Source of the DNA: Xanthobacteraceae bacterium
GTDB taxonomy: Bacteria; Pseudomonadota; Alphaproteobacteria; Rhizobiales; Xanthobacteraceae
DNA length: 64,000 nt
Assembly (NCBI GenBank): GCA_024508855.1
Contig: JANINJ010000026.1
Span: forward strand, 248,001-312,000
Direction: 5' to 3'
Shown here: positions 47,059-56,484 of the stretch, piece after piece
How the letters are laid out: every line of letters starts with the position of its first letter
How positions within the stretch are numbered: position 1 is the first letter of the stretch
Made by a program: the position numbers and the translations under genes
The notes under the pieces: model-generated
Told to the model about the DNA's origin: nothing
The model's database searches: none
What the model saw: the letters and a program-made list of their open reading frames with translations, nothing else

Positions 47059-48378
47059 TCAGTGACCGGGTTCGGCCGATACGATCCGCTTGGCCAGGAA
47101 CGCGTCGATCGCCTGCGCGACGGCTGAAACCGTGTGCGATCGCCAGTTATCCGACACCAGATGCTTGAGGTCATCCTTGTTGGATACGTAGCCGAGTTCG
47201 ATCAGCGCCGACGGCACGTCGGGAGCCTTGAGCACCTTGAATCCGGCCGACTTCAGAGGATGCTTGTGCATCCGCACCGTCGTCTTCATCTCGCCCATCA
47301 GGGTTCGCGCAAAACGGTTGGAGAAGGTGCGGGTTTCGCGCTGGGCCAGATCGATGAGGATGTCGGCGACTTCCGTGGGCTCTTCGGTCAGGTTGACGCC
47401 GCCGATGGCGTCCGCCTTGTTTTCCGACTCCGCCAGCCGTTCGGCCTCCGCGTCGGACGCCCGGTCGGACAGCGTATAGATCGTAGCGCCCTGCGCATCG
47501 CCCTCGCCGCGCGGCAGCGCGTCGGCATGGATCGAGACGAACAGCGCCGCATTATGGCTGCGCGCGATCTTCACGCGATCGCCCAGCGGGATGAAGGTGT
47601 CATCGGCACGGGTCAGGACCACGCGATATTTACCGCTCTGCTCGAGGCGATCGCGCAGCGCCAGACCGAAAGCCAGCACGATGCTCTTCTCGGTCTCTCC
47701 GCTATGCGCCTGGGTTCCGTTGTCGATGCCGCCATGGCCCGGATCGATCACGATCACCGGGCGGAGGTCCGTATGGTCGGTCGCTGGAGATTCGGGTGCT
47801 GCGGCGGCCGGGTTCGAAGCCTGCGGCGGCTCGGAAGCCTTGGCTTCCCCTGCCTGGTCACTGGCCTTCTTGTCGGCCGGTGGAGACTGAACGAAAGCCG
47901 CCTTGTCGACGGCCGCCAGTTCCAGCACCAGCCGCGGCGGCTGATCGTTCGCAGCGTCGAGAACGTAAGCCTTCTCGATCTTGGCGGGCCCCGACAGGTC
48001 GAAGACCAGCCGCGAACCGCCCGGCATCACTAGACCGTAACGAAACGCCTTGATCAGGCCGCGTCCCTTCTCCCCGGAATCGGCGGGCAGATGAAACGTG
48101 ACCTGGGGTGTGTCGATCACTACCCGGTACGGATTACCGAGCGTGAAAGCGCGCAGGTCGATCTTTTTGTCGAGGTCGAGGATGAAACGGGTCTGTTTGG
48201 CATCACCGGCGATACGGACGTCCGACGCAACAGGGAATGCTTCGATCGAAGATGCAACCGGGGGCTGCGCTGAACCGGTTCCCCCCGCGGCAATTGCGCT
48301 GGCCGGAAAACACGGCGCCGCGATGCCGCAAGTGAGCGCGCCAATCAACAAAAGGATGTGATTCCTGCAGCCCGCCAA
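47059..48378 (-). CDS. amiC: N-acetylmuramoyl-L-alanine amidase (AMIN + Amidase_3)
   Basis: The product is 439 residues with a TTG start at 48378; GGAGG lies 11 bases upstream and no in-frame ATG or GTG is nearer. A signal peptide ends near residue 31 (ASAIAAG). The AMIN domain (residues about 45-155) targets septal peptidoglycan. A Pro/Ala/Ser linker follows. Amidase_3 has zinc ligands in IDPGHGGIDNG, a further Glu and His, and the catalytic Glu in ALIELGYVSN. The enzyme splits the septal wall so daughter cells separate. A CtrA-type box lies at the expected -35 position of its promoter. Confidence 0.95.
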   Translation of the reverse strand: MAGCRNHILLLIGALTCGIAAPCFPASAIAAGGTGSAQPPVASSIEAFPVASDVRIAGDAKQTRFILDLDKKIDLRAFTLGNPYRVVIDTPQVTFHLPADSGEKGRGLIKAFRYGLVMPGGSRLVFDLSGPAKIEKAYVLDAANDQPPRLVLELAAVDKAAFVQSPPADKKASDQAGEAKASEPPQASNPAAAAPESPATDHTDLRPVIVIDPGHGGIDNGTQAHSGETEKSIVLAFGLALRDRLEQSGKYRVVLTRADDTFIPLGDRVKIARSHNAALFVSIHADALPRGEGDAQGATIYTLSDRASDAEAERLAESENKADAIGGVNLTEEPTEVADILIDLAQRETRTFSNRFARTLMGEMKTTVRMHKHPLKSAGFKVLKAPDVPSALIELGYVSNKDDLKHLVSDNWRSHTVSAVAQAIDAFLAKRIVSAEPGH

Positions 48379-49090
48379 CGAATCCCGAGCCTCCGAGATA
48401 TTCTTTCTACCGCAATAGGACGGCAGGGTTAACCGAGCCTTAAGTCGAGAGAGTTGAATAAAACGCAGTGTGTTGCAGGTCTGTGACGCTTCCCTTGCAT
48501 GGAGGCATCATTCCACGTATGTATCGGAAGCTGACGGTTTAAACTTTTGGTTGTGTTGCGTTCAACCTCCCGGTGCGGCGCTGGATAACCCTGAATGTTT
48601 CAGGATCCCCGCGTTTCGTCCGCTCATTCCACGGCCAGCGCAGTGCGCGACCGTTCCGGATGACGGTCCTTGCCCGAGCGGAGTCCGATCCCAGGTCGCC
48701 ACTCCTCCCAAGGATCGGTTTCCATGGATCGGCGGCACTGCACAACCAGAATCGCAGCCGAAAGGTTGCAATATGCAAAGCTCGCGAACGCCCAGGCGTT
48801 GTGCCGGCCTGTCAGCGACGAATAAGCGGCCCTTTCGTGCCGCCAACCTGTTCAGACGGGCCGACGCTTGATGCGCCAGACTGTAATACCGACCCGGACT
48901 TACGCGACGACCTCGCCGACGCGACGCATGAGCGACGCGCGACGCATGGCGCTCGCTTCGGGATCGGCACAGCGCGGCGGTTTTCGCTTCGGCCTTCCCC
49001 TCACCCCCGAATCAGGTGGACCGTCCCGTCATCCGGCTGCGCTTTGCGCGCCTGCCGTCCGACGTGCTCTCCGCCGCCAAGAGTTTCCCT
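48379..49090. other. 712-base gap: amiC promoter and long rne leader
   Basis: This divergent gap has no supported protein gene over 60 codons. Near amiC it carries the CtrA-type box. Towards rne it contains a hairpin-prone stretch GGTTG-TGTTGCGTT-CAACC near 48549, a TTGCA-ATA-TGCAA dyad at 48766-48778 and a 32-codon ORF at 48773-48871 with a good ribosome site. A long, structured leader is known for rne in other bacteria, where RNase E controls its own message. That it does so here is inference. Confidence 0.5.
48429..48443 (-). promoter_or_regulatory. CtrA-type binding site in the amiC promoter
   Basis: TTAA-CCGAGCC-TTAA fits the CtrA consensus TTAA-N7-TTAA exactly. On the minus strand the inner TTAACC could act as -35, with a TAGAAA -10-like hexamer 17 bases downstream, about 35 bases before the amiC start codon. 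CtrA is the alphaproteobacterial cell-cycle regulator and controls division genes, which suits an AMIN-domain amidase. Confidence 0.6.
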
Positions 49091-52000
49091 ATGCCGAACA
49101 AAATGTTGATCGACGCCACCCACCCGGAGGAGACCCGGGTCGTTGTGGTCCGTGGCAACCGCGTTGAAGAATTCGACTTCGAGTCAGCGCAACGCAAACA
49201 ACTCCGTGGCAATATCTACCTTGCCAAAGTCACCCGGGTAGAGCCTTCGCTTCAGGCCGCATTCATCGAATACGGTGGCAACCGCCACGGTTTCCTCGCC
49301 TTCAGCGAAATTCATCCGGACTACTATCAAATCCCGGTGGCCGACCGTCAGGCTTTGATCGAAGCCGACGAGCGCGCGCATCGCGAGGCGGAGGAAGAAT
49401 CCGAGCAGCGTCCGAACCGGCGCCGTTCGCGCCATCGCAACTCACGCCGCCGCAACAGCGGCGAACGCGTGCAGAGCGAGGTGATCGAGATCACCGAAGG
49501 CGAGCAGCCCTCGCAGCCGGTCGCGGCCGACGACCACTCCAGCCATCACGACAGCCAGCATGGCGACGACGTGCAGCCGCACGAGGCCGTCGAATCCGGC
49601 AGTCACGATTATGCGCCTGGCCATGAACACCACGATGGCGAGGATCATCATCCTGAGCATGGTCATCACGATCAAGACCATGGCGATGACCACACGTATC
49701 ATGCGCAAGATGCCGCCCCGGCCGCGCATGAGGACGAGCCTGCCGCGACGACGACTGAAGCGCCGGCCGAATTCGGTGCGCCTGCTCCAGCCGAGATCGC
49801 ACCAAATGTGGAAGCCGTTAGCAGCGATACGGCCGACCAGCCTGCCGCCGAGTTCCAAGACGAACATCACGGCGACGAACATCACGGCCACGCCGAAGAC
49901 GCCTCTCAGGAGGAAACTCGGCACGACGATCATCACGCCGAGACCGACGATGGCGAAGATGACGACGACAACGGCGACGAGGTCGAGGAAGAAGTTGAAT
50001 CGGTCGGTGGCGACGATGCGCTGGAGGAAATGCCGGAGCGCGCGTTCCGTCCGCGCCGTCAGTACAAGATTCAGGAAGTGATCAAGCGCCGGCAGGTGAT
50101 GCTGGTGCAGGTCGTCAAGGAAGAACGCGGCAACAAGGGTGCCGCGCTCACCACCTACCTATCGCTGGCCGGTCGCTATGCCGTGCTGATGCCGAACACG
50201 GCACGTGGCGGCGGCATCAGCCGCAAGATCACCTCGGCGCAGGATCGTTCGCGCCTGAAGGAAGTCGTGCAGGATCTCGACGTGCCGGAAGGCATGGGCA
50301 TCATCCTGCGCACCGCAGGCGCCTCGCGCACCAAGCCGGAAATCAAGCGCGACTTCGAATACCTGATCCGGATGTGGGAAACCGTCCGCGATCTGACGCT
50401 GAAGTCGCAGGCGCCAACCCTCGTCTACGAGGAAGGCTCGCTGATCAAGCGTTCGCTGCGCGATCTCTACAACAAGGAAATCGACGAAATCCAGGTCGCC
50501 GGCGAAGCCGGTTATCAGGAAGCCCGCGATTTCATGAAGATGCTGATGCCGTCCAATGTGCGGGCGGTGAAGCTCTATCGCGATGGCCAGCCGCTGTTCT
50601 CCCGCATGGGCGTAGAGAGCCAGCTCGACGCGATGTTCTCGCCGACCGTGCAACTGCGTTCCGGCGGTTACATCGTCATCAATCAGACCGAAGCGCTGGT
50701 TTCGATCGACGTCAACTCCGGTCGCTCGACGCGCGAACATCACATCGAAGACACCGCGCTCAAGACCAATCTCGAGGCGGCTGAGGAAGTGGCGCGACAG
50801 TTGCGACTGCGCGACCTCGCGGGCCTGATCGTCATCGACTTCATCGATATGGACGAGAAGCGCAACAACCGTGCGGTCGAGCGCAAGCTCAGCGATTGCC
50901 TGCGGCAGGATCGTGCGCGCATTCAGGTTGGCCGCATCTCGCATTTCGGTTTGCTGGAAATGTCGCGTCAGCGCATCCGCGCCAGCGTGCTGGAAAGTTC
51001 GACCGAGCCCTGCCCGCATTGCGGCGGCAGCGGCCATGTCCGTTCGGTCTCGTCGGTGGCGCTGCAATTGCTGCGCAATCTCGAAGAAACGCTAATGAAG
51101 GGCGCCACCCACAACATGGTGGTGCGCACCCGAACCGACGTTGCGCTCTACGTGCTGAACCACAAGCGCGGCCATCTGCGCGATCTCGAAACCGGCTTCA
51201 AGGTGACGCTGTCGGTGATTGCTGATCCGACGGTCAGCGCGCCGCAATCCTTCGTCATCGAACGTGGCGAGCAGGTGCATACGCTGGAAGCGGCCAAGGC
51301 GCTTCTCGCATCTCAGGTCGCGGCGCTGCCGCCGCCGTCCGACGACAGCTTCGACGACGAAGAGTCCTTCGAGATCGAAGCGGAAGTCGAGACCGAAGAA
51401 ACCGAAGGATTGACCGAGGAGCAAGCTGCCTCCGACGATGGCGACGCCGAGGACGGGCGCAAGCGCCGCCGCCGCCGGCGACGCCGCGGACGGTCGGGCG
51501 AAGCGCGTGACACCAACGGCGCACGCGAGGAAACCGACGCGGTGGCTGCTGAAGCTGCATCCGATGAAACTTCCGCCGACGGCGACAGTGCGGACGACAG
51601 TTCCGAGGATGCCGCAAGCGAAACACGTAGCGACAATGGCGAGGCCGGCGAACGGCGTCCGCGCCGCCGCGGTCGCCGCGGTGGCCGGCGGCGTCGCGGC
51701 GGACCGGAAGAAGGTCTGGCCGGATCGATCACCGACGAACTCGCGCCGGTATCGGTTTCGGAAGCCGCCGATGCGGTAGCGGATTTCGACGAGGTCCCGT
51801 CATCCTCGGAAATTCAAACGCTTTCCGTCGACGATCTGCGGTCCGCGAGCGTTCAGCCCGACGACGTACAACCCCGCTTCGAGCTTCAAGCTGAGCCGCC
51901 GCACCGTAACGACGATCATCAGCCGGAGAACACCGCCGCAGCGATCTCCGAGGAGCCCGCGCAGGATAACGAGAAGGCCGCGCGTCGCCGTTCGACGGTG

Positions 52001-52186
52001 CGCGAGAAGGTCAGCTTCGCTACCGAGCCGCAATCGCCCGCTCCTGCGCCCGCCGAGCCGGTTGCGCAGTCGCCGGCTCCCGCCCCGGTCGCGCCGGAAC
52101 CGCAGCCCGCAAGCGAAGAAGCAACTCCGGCAACCGATGCACAGCCGCGTCGCGGCTGGTGGTCTCGCCGTTTCGGCGGCTCCTGA
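49091..52186 (+). CDS. rne: ribonuclease E with long His/Asp/Glu-rich insert
   Basis: The product is 1031 residues from the ATG at 49091 (MPNKMLIDATHPEETRVVVV). The S1 domain starts near residue 36 (GNIYLAKVTRVEPSLQAAFI) but is split by about 220 extra residues (roughly 100-320). That insert has an Arg-rich patch, then a His/Asp/Glu-rich run (HEHHDGEDHHPEHGHHD). The catalytic RNase H-like and DNase I-like region follows. The zinc-link CPHCGG is at about 641-646. The C-terminal tail is disordered with alternating acidic and Arg-rich blocks (RKRRRRRRRRGRSGE), the usual RNA and degradosome scaffold. It has a terminator downstream. Confidence 0.96.
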   Translation: MPNKMLIDATHPEETRVVVVRGNRVEEFDFESAQRKQLRGNIYLAKVTRVEPSLQAAFIEYGGNRHGFLAFSEIHPDYYQIPVADRQALIEADERAHREAEEESEQRPNRRRSRHRNSRRRNSGERVQSEVIEITEGEQPSQPVAADDHSSHHDSQHGDDVQPHEAVESGSHDYAPGHEHHDGEDHHPEHGHHDQDHGDDHTYHAQDAAPAAHEDEPAATTTEAPAEFGAPAPAEIAPNVEAVSSDTADQPAAEFQDEHHGDEHHGHAEDASQEETRHDDHHAETDDGEDDDDNGDEVEEEVESVGGDDALEEMPERAFRPRRQYKIQEVIKRRQVMLVQVVKEERGNKGAALTTYLSLAGRYAVLMPNTARGGGISRKITSAQDRSRLKEVVQDLDVPEGMGIILRTAGASRTKPEIKRDFEYLIRMWETVRDLTLKSQAPTLVYEEGSLIKRSLRDLYNKEIDEIQVAGEAGYQEARDFMKMLMPSNVRAVKLYRDGQPLFSRMGVESQLDAMFSPTVQLRSGGYIVINQTEALVSIDVNSGRSTREHHIEDTALKTNLEAAEEVARQLRLRDLAGLIVIDFIDMDEKRNNRAVERKLSDCLRQDRARIQVGRISHFGLLEMSRQRIRASVLESSTEPCPHCGGSGHVRSVSSVALQLLRNLEETLMKGATHNMVVRTRTDVALYVLNHKRGHLRDLETGFKVTLSVIADPTVSAPQSFVIERGEQVHTLEAAKALLASQVAALPPPSDDSFDDEESFEIEAEVETEETEGLTEEQAASDDGDAEDGRKRRRRRRRRGRSGEARDTNGAREETDAVAAEAASDETSADGDSADDSSEDAASETRSDNGEAGERRPRRRGRRGGRRRRGGPEEGLAGSITDELAPVSVSEAADAVADFDEVPSSSEIQTLSVDDLRSASVQPDDVQPRFELQAEPPHRNDDHQPENTAAAISEEPAQDNEKAARRRSTVREKVSFATEPQSPAPAPAEPVAQSPAPAPVAPEPQPASEEATPATDAQPRRGWWSRRFGGS

Positions 52187-52205
52187 AATTTGAAGCATCA
52201 CAACA

Positions 52206-52235
52206 AAACCGCCCGGCATGCCGGGCGGTTTTTTG
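52206..52235. terminator. bidirectional intrinsic terminator between rne and dctA
   Basis: AAAACCGCCCGGC (52206-52218) pairs perfectly with GCCGGGCGGTTTT (52221-52233), with a two-base centre and a T run after it. A and T runs on both sides allow it to end both convergent genes. Confidence 0.95.
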
Positions 52236-52247
52236 TTTGTGTGGCAA

Positions 52248-53573
52248 TCAGCCGGTCGTAACAGCCGTTTCTACATTTGAGGTATCTACGGTCTGGCTCA
52301 GGTTTGCCTGCAGCTTGTCGCGATCGAGTTCGCCTTCCCACCACGATACCACCACTGTCGCGACGCCATTGCCGGTGATGTTGGTCAGTGCGCGGACTTC
52401 GCTCATGAACTTGTCTACCGAGAAGACGATCGCCATTCCCGGCACCAGCACCGGATTGACGACCGACAGCGTGGCCGCGAGCGTGACGAAACCCGCGCCC
52501 GTCACGCCGCTCGCGCCTTTCGACGTCAACATCGCCACGACCAGGATCGTCATCTGCTGGCTGAACGACAGGTCGACGCCCAACGCCTGCGCGATGAAGA
52601 GCGTGGCCAACGTCATGTAGATGTTGGTGCCGTCGAGGTTGAATGAGTAACCGGTCGGCACCACCAGTCCGACGACGGACTTGGAGCAGCCGAGCCGTTC
52701 AAGCTTTTCCATCAACTGCGGCAGTGCGCTTTCCGAGGAGCTGGTGCCGAGAACGATCAGAAGCTCGTCCTTGATGTAGGCGATGAACTTGAAGATGCTG
52801 AAGCCGACGATGCGTGCAATTGTTCCCAGCACCAGGACGACGAACAGTCCTGCGGTCAGGTAGAACACCGCGATCAACCCGACGAGATTGCCCAGCGCCG
52901 CGGGCCCGTATTTGCCGATGGTGTAGGCCATCGCTCCGAATGCCCCGAGCGGCGCAGCCTTCATGACGATGGCGATGACGCCGAACACGGCATGCGACGT
53001 ATCGTCGATAATATCCCGCAGCTTGTGCCCGCGCTCGCCCAATGCCATCAGCGCAAAGCCGAACAGGATCGCGAACAGCAGCACCTGCAGGATGTCGCCC
53101 TTGGCAAATGCGCCGACGACGCTGTCGGGAATGATGTTGAGAACGAAGTCGACCGATTTGTGCGCTTCGGCTTCCTTGACGTACTTCGCTACCGCCGCCG
53201 CATCCGGATGTGCCGACAATCCATGCCCGACCTGCAGCAGGTTTCCCATGATGAGGCCGAGGATCAGCGCAAAGGACGAGACGACTTCGAAGTAGACCAG
53301 CGCCTTGACGCCGACACGGCCAACCTTGCGGGCATCCTGGATATGCGAAATGCCGGAGACCACGGTGCAGAAGATGATCGGCGCGATCACCATCTTGATC
53401 AGGCGGATGAAGCCATCTCCCAATGCCTTGATCCAGTCGTTGGTCGCAAATGACGGCCATAGCCAGCCGACGATGACGCCGAGGACGATCGCAATCAGAA
53501 CCTGAACATAGAGGACGGTATACCAGGGTTTGGCGGCGCGCTCGGGCGCCTTGGTGGCAATCGTTGCCGACAT
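52248..53573 (-). CDS. dctA: C4-dicarboxylate/H+ (cation) symporter DctA
   Basis: The product is 441 residues with about 8 membrane helices plus two re-entrant loops of the DAACS family. It begins with [20 protein letters not shown]. The hallmark blocks are [13 protein letters not shown] (serine-rich loop), [16 protein letters not shown] (helix 7) and the substrate-binding [19 protein letters not shown]. It takes up succinate, malate and fumarate. In Rhizobiales DctA usually depends on DctBD and RpoN; no dctBD genes are adjacent here. CGGAG lies eight bases before the ATG and is part of a long inverted repeat. Confidence 0.95.
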   Translation of the reverse strand: MSATIATKAPERAAKPWYTVLYVQVLIAIVLGVIVGWLWPSFATNDWIKALGDGFIRLIKMVIAPIIFCTVVSGISHIQDARKVGRVGVKALVYFEVVSSFALILGLIMGNLLQVGHGLSAHPDAAAVAKYVKEAEAHKSVDFVLNIIPDSVVGAFAKGDILQVLLFAILFGFALMALGERGHKLRDIIDDTSHAVFGVIAIVMKAAPLGAFGAMAYTIGKYGPAALGNLVGLIAVFYLTAGLFVVLVLGTIARIVGFSIFKFIAYIKDELLIVLGTSSSESALPQLMEKLERLGCSKSVVGLVVPTGYSFNLDGTNIYMTLATLFIAQALGVDLSFSQQMTILVVAMLTSKGASGVTGAGFVTLAATLSVVNPVLVPGMAIVFSVDKFMSEVRALTNITGNGVATVVVSWWEGELDRDKLQANLSQTVDTSNVETAVTTG

Positions 53574-53581
53574 GGGTCACT

Positions 53582-53680
53582 CCGCGATGTTGCGCGGGGC
53601 GCGCTGAACTGGTCCGCCCCCGGACGCATCAGCCAATCAGACCCTTAAGCGAAGTCAATGGCGCGCATGCAACATCGCGG
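53582..53680 (-). repeat. 12-base inverted repeat spanning the dctA upstream region
   Basis: CCGCGATGTTGC (53582-53593) and GCAACATCGCGG (53669-53680) are perfect inverted copies 75 bases apart. The copy nearest dctA ends next to the ribosome-binding CGGAG. If both arms are transcribed they can pair and hide the ribosome site. If transcription begins between them they act only as DNA. Inside is a small GTCCG-CCCC-CGGAC hairpin (53613-53626). Confidence 0.7.
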
Positions 53681-53706
53681 CTCGAACGACGCTGGTCGGA
53701 TCGGCA

Positions 53707-54894
53707 TCACGCCAGCCAGCGGGCGATCCGTGCCACGGCTTCATGCATCTCTTCGCTCGACCGCGAGTAGCAGAAGCGAACGAAGGAGCGACCGTGCACG
53801 GGATCGAAATCGATGCCAGGCGTCGCGGCGACATGCGCCTGCTCCAGCATCCGCTTGGTGAAGTCGAAGCTGTCATCCGTGAATTTCGAGACGTCCGCAT
53901 AAAGATAGAAAGCCCCGTCAACCGGCAGGAACTCGGTCAGTCCCGCCTTCGGCAATCCTTCGGTCAGGATGCGGCGGTTCTCCTCGTAGCCGTGTTTGAT
54001 GATCTCCATCTCGGCTCGCCCATCGAGCGCTGCTTCGGCGGCGATCTGCGACAGCGTCGGCACCGAGATCGAGAGGTTCTGCTGGAGCCGTTCGATAGGC
54101 CGCACCAGCGGTTCGGGCACTACCATCCAGCCGACCCGCCAGCCGGTCATGCAGAAATATTTCGAGAACGAATTGATGACCAGCGCATGGGGCGACAGTT
54201 CGGCGGCGGTCACTGCCGGGAATGCGTAGTCGAGACCGTGATAGATCTCGTCGGAGATGAAGCGGATACCTTCGCTTTCCGCGGCCGCCATCAGGCCCGC
54301 CAGCGCCTCGCGCGACATCATGGTCCCGGTCGGATTGGCCGGGCTTCCGACCAGCACGCCCTTCAGCGGCGTCTTGCGGTGTGCCGCGAGCAACATGTCG
54401 CCGGTGAGCGCGTGACGGGTTTCGCTGGTCGTCTCGATCAGCACCGGCTCGCAGCCGAGAGCAGTGAGGATATGCCGATACGGCGGATAGCCCGGCACGG
54501 TCACCGCAACCCTATCGCCCGGCTCGAACATCGACAGAAATGCCAGGATGAAGCCGCCGGACGATCCGGTGGTGACGACAATCCGTTCCGGATCCACCGT
54601 ACAGTTGTAGGTCTCGCGGTAATGCCGCGCGATCCGCGCCCGCAGCGACGGAATGCCGAGCGCCGAGGTGTAGTCGATCCGCCCGACCTCGAGCGCCGCC
54701 TTCGCGGCGGCGATCGCGACCTTCGGCGCCGACGCCGAAGGCTGGCCGACTTCCATATGGATGACATGGCCGCCCGCCTCCTCGATGCGCGCGGCAGCCG
54801 CCATGACATCCATCACCATGAATGGCGGAACCTCGCTGCGGCCGGCAGCGGTCAAGAGGCGTTTTGTCCTATCGGTCAGTGTCGCATCGAGCAT
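53707..54894 (-). CDS. PLP-dependent aminotransferase, class I/II (AspC-like)
   Basis: The product is 395 residues. It has the N-terminal substrate block HVIHMEVGQPSASAPK, the PLP-site VTTGSSGGFILAFL, and the PLP lysine in NSFSKYFCMTGWRVGW with a conserved Arg. AVARIARWLA closes the chain. It belongs to the family that includes aspartate and aromatic aminotransferases; the amino-acid substrate cannot be assigned from sequence. It is divergent from the M48 protease gene, with 93 bases between. Confidence 0.93.
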   Translation of the reverse strand: MLDATLTDRTKRLLTAAGRSEVPPFMVMDVMAAAARIEEAGGHVIHMEVGQPSASAPKVAIAAAKAALEVGRIDYTSALGIPSLRARIARHYRETYNCTVDPERIVVTTGSSGGFILAFLSMFEPGDRVAVTVPGYPPYRHILTALGCEPVLIETTSETRHALTGDMLLAAHRKTPLKGVLVGSPANPTGTMMSREALAGLMAAAESEGIRFISDEIYHGLDYAFPAVTAAELSPHALVINSFSKYFCMTGWRVGWMVVPEPLVRPIERLQQNLSISVPTLSQIAAEAALDGRAEMEIIKHGYEENRRILTEGLPKAGLTEFLPVDGAFYLYADVSKFTDDSFDFTKRMLEQAHVAATPGIDFDPVHGRSFVRFCYSRSSEEMHEAVARIARWLA

Positions 54895-54987
54895 GGAAAT
54901 CTGTTACGTGACCGGCGCTGGAAACAGGGGAATTGACGAGATGATGCGCCGCTCTCTCGCCGTATTCCAAGGTTTGGTAGGGCATAT

Positions 54988-56427
54988 ATGGTATTCGAAC
55001 CCCGGCCAATGGCTAACGACAGGCATTCTGCGATCCGTCCCTTGCGCCGCGGTTATCTCGCGCGATTGACCGCCGGTTTCGTTGCATTTGCGTTGGCGGT
55101 CGCGCCGCTGTCGGCTCAGGCGCAGGAGAATTCCGAGAAGAAGGGCCCCCGCCTGCTGCGGGATACCGAGATCGAGCAATTGCTGCGCGACTACGCGCGT
55201 CCGGTCCTGCGCGCTGCCGGCCTCGAAAAGCAGAACATCCAGGTCTCGATCATCAACGATCCGAGCTTCAACGCCTTTGTCGCGGACGGCCGACGCATCT
55301 TCGTCAATTACGGCGCGCTGATGCAGTCGACGACACCGAACCAACTGATCGGCGTTCTCGCCCACGAGACCGGCCATCTTGCCGGCGGTCATCTCTCGAA
55401 GCTGCGCTCGCAGCTCGCGCAGGCGCAGACCCAGATGATCGTCGCGATGCTGCTCGGCGTCGGCGCCATGGTTGCGGGCGGCGGCCGCAACAGCGGCAGC
55501 ACCAATGCGGGCCTCGCCGCCATTGCCGGGCCGCAGGAAATGATCCGCCGCAACCTGTTGTCCTATCAGCGCCAGCAGGAAGAGAACGCCGACCGCGCCG
55601 GCGTGCGTTTCCTCAACGCGACCGGCCAGTCGGCCAAGGGCATGTACGAGACCTTCCGCCGGTTCACCGACGAAAGCCTGTTCAGTTCGCGCGGAGCGGA
55701 CCCGTATCTGCAATCGCACCCGATGCCGGCCGATCGCGTGGCCGCGCTGGAAGCGCTGGCCAAGACCAGTCCGTACTGGGACAAGAAGGACGATCCGGCC
55801 CTGCAACGGCGCCACGACATGATGCGGGCAAAAACCTCCGGATTCATGGAGCGCCCGGAGACCGTGTATCGGCGCTACCCGCTATCCGACACCAGTCTGC
55901 CGGCGCGCTACGCCCGCGCCATTTCGACCTACCTGCATGGCGATCCGCGCTCGGCGCAGGCCCAGATCGAAACGCTGATCCAGACCGAGCCCCGCAATCC
56001 GTATTTCTATGAACTGAAAGGCCAGGCCCTGCTGGAGGGCGGCAAGCCGAACGACGCCATCGCCCCGCTGCGCAAGGCGGTCGAATTGTCCCATCGTGCC
56101 CCGCTCATCGAGATGTTACTTGGGCAGGCACTGGTCGCCACGGATAATAAAGCCTATGCAAACGAGGCGATTTCGATTCTGAAGGCCGCACTGGTACGGG
56201 AGACCGAAGCCCCGCTCGGCTATGCACAGCTTGCCATGGCATATGGCCGCAGGGGCGAATATGCGGAAGCGGATCTGGCATCGGCACAGGCGGCCTATTT
56301 GCGCGGCGACAGCAAGACGGCGCGGGCGCTGGCGGCCCGGGCCAAAACCCGCTTCGCGGTTGGAACTCCAGGCTGGGTCAAGGCCGACGATATCGTCAGT
56401 ACGAAACACCTGTCCGACAAGAACTGA
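54988..56427 (+). CDS. M48-family metalloprotease with TPR-like tail (BepA/YfgC-like)
   Basis: The product is 479 residues from the ATG at 54988; a second ATG at 55009 is also possible. The signal peptide ends APLSAQA-QEN. The peptidase signature HETGH lies at residues 126-130 (VLAHETGHLAGGHLSKLR) and a downstream Glu occurs in QEENADRAGVRFL. The C-terminal part, from residue about 300, has TPR-like helical repeats (YFYELKGQALLEGGKPNDAI). BepA-type proteins assemble or degrade outer-membrane proteins. A DsbA-like gene follows 57 bases later. Confidence 0.94.
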   Translation: MVFEPRPMANDRHSAIRPLRRGYLARLTAGFVAFALAVAPLSAQAQENSEKKGPRLLRDTEIEQLLRDYARPVLRAAGLEKQNIQVSIINDPSFNAFVADGRRIFVNYGALMQSTTPNQLIGVLAHETGHLAGGHLSKLRSQLAQAQTQMIVAMLLGVGAMVAGGGRNSGSTNAGLAAIAGPQEMIRRNLLSYQRQQEENADRAGVRFLNATGQSAKGMYETFRRFTDESLFSSRGADPYLQSHPMPADRVAALEALAKTSPYWDKKDDPALQRRHDMMRAKTSGFMERPETVYRRYPLSDTSLPARYARAISTYLHGDPRSAQAQIETLIQTEPRNPYFYELKGQALLEGGKPNDAIAPLRKAVELSHRAPLIEMLLGQALVATDNKAYANEAISILKAALVRETEAPLGYAQLAMAYGRRGEYAEADLASAQAAYLRGDSKTARALAARAKTRFAVGTPGWVKADDIVSTKHLSDKN

Positions 56428-56484
56428 CGACAGACATTCGACACACCGATACTCCATACCGGGTATTCCATAGAGGATTGAACG

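Noticed and set aside
48573-49109. 178-codon frame upstream of rne as a separate gene
   Set aside because: It runs out of frame into rne, has Arg/Pro/Ser shadow composition, and no supported start.
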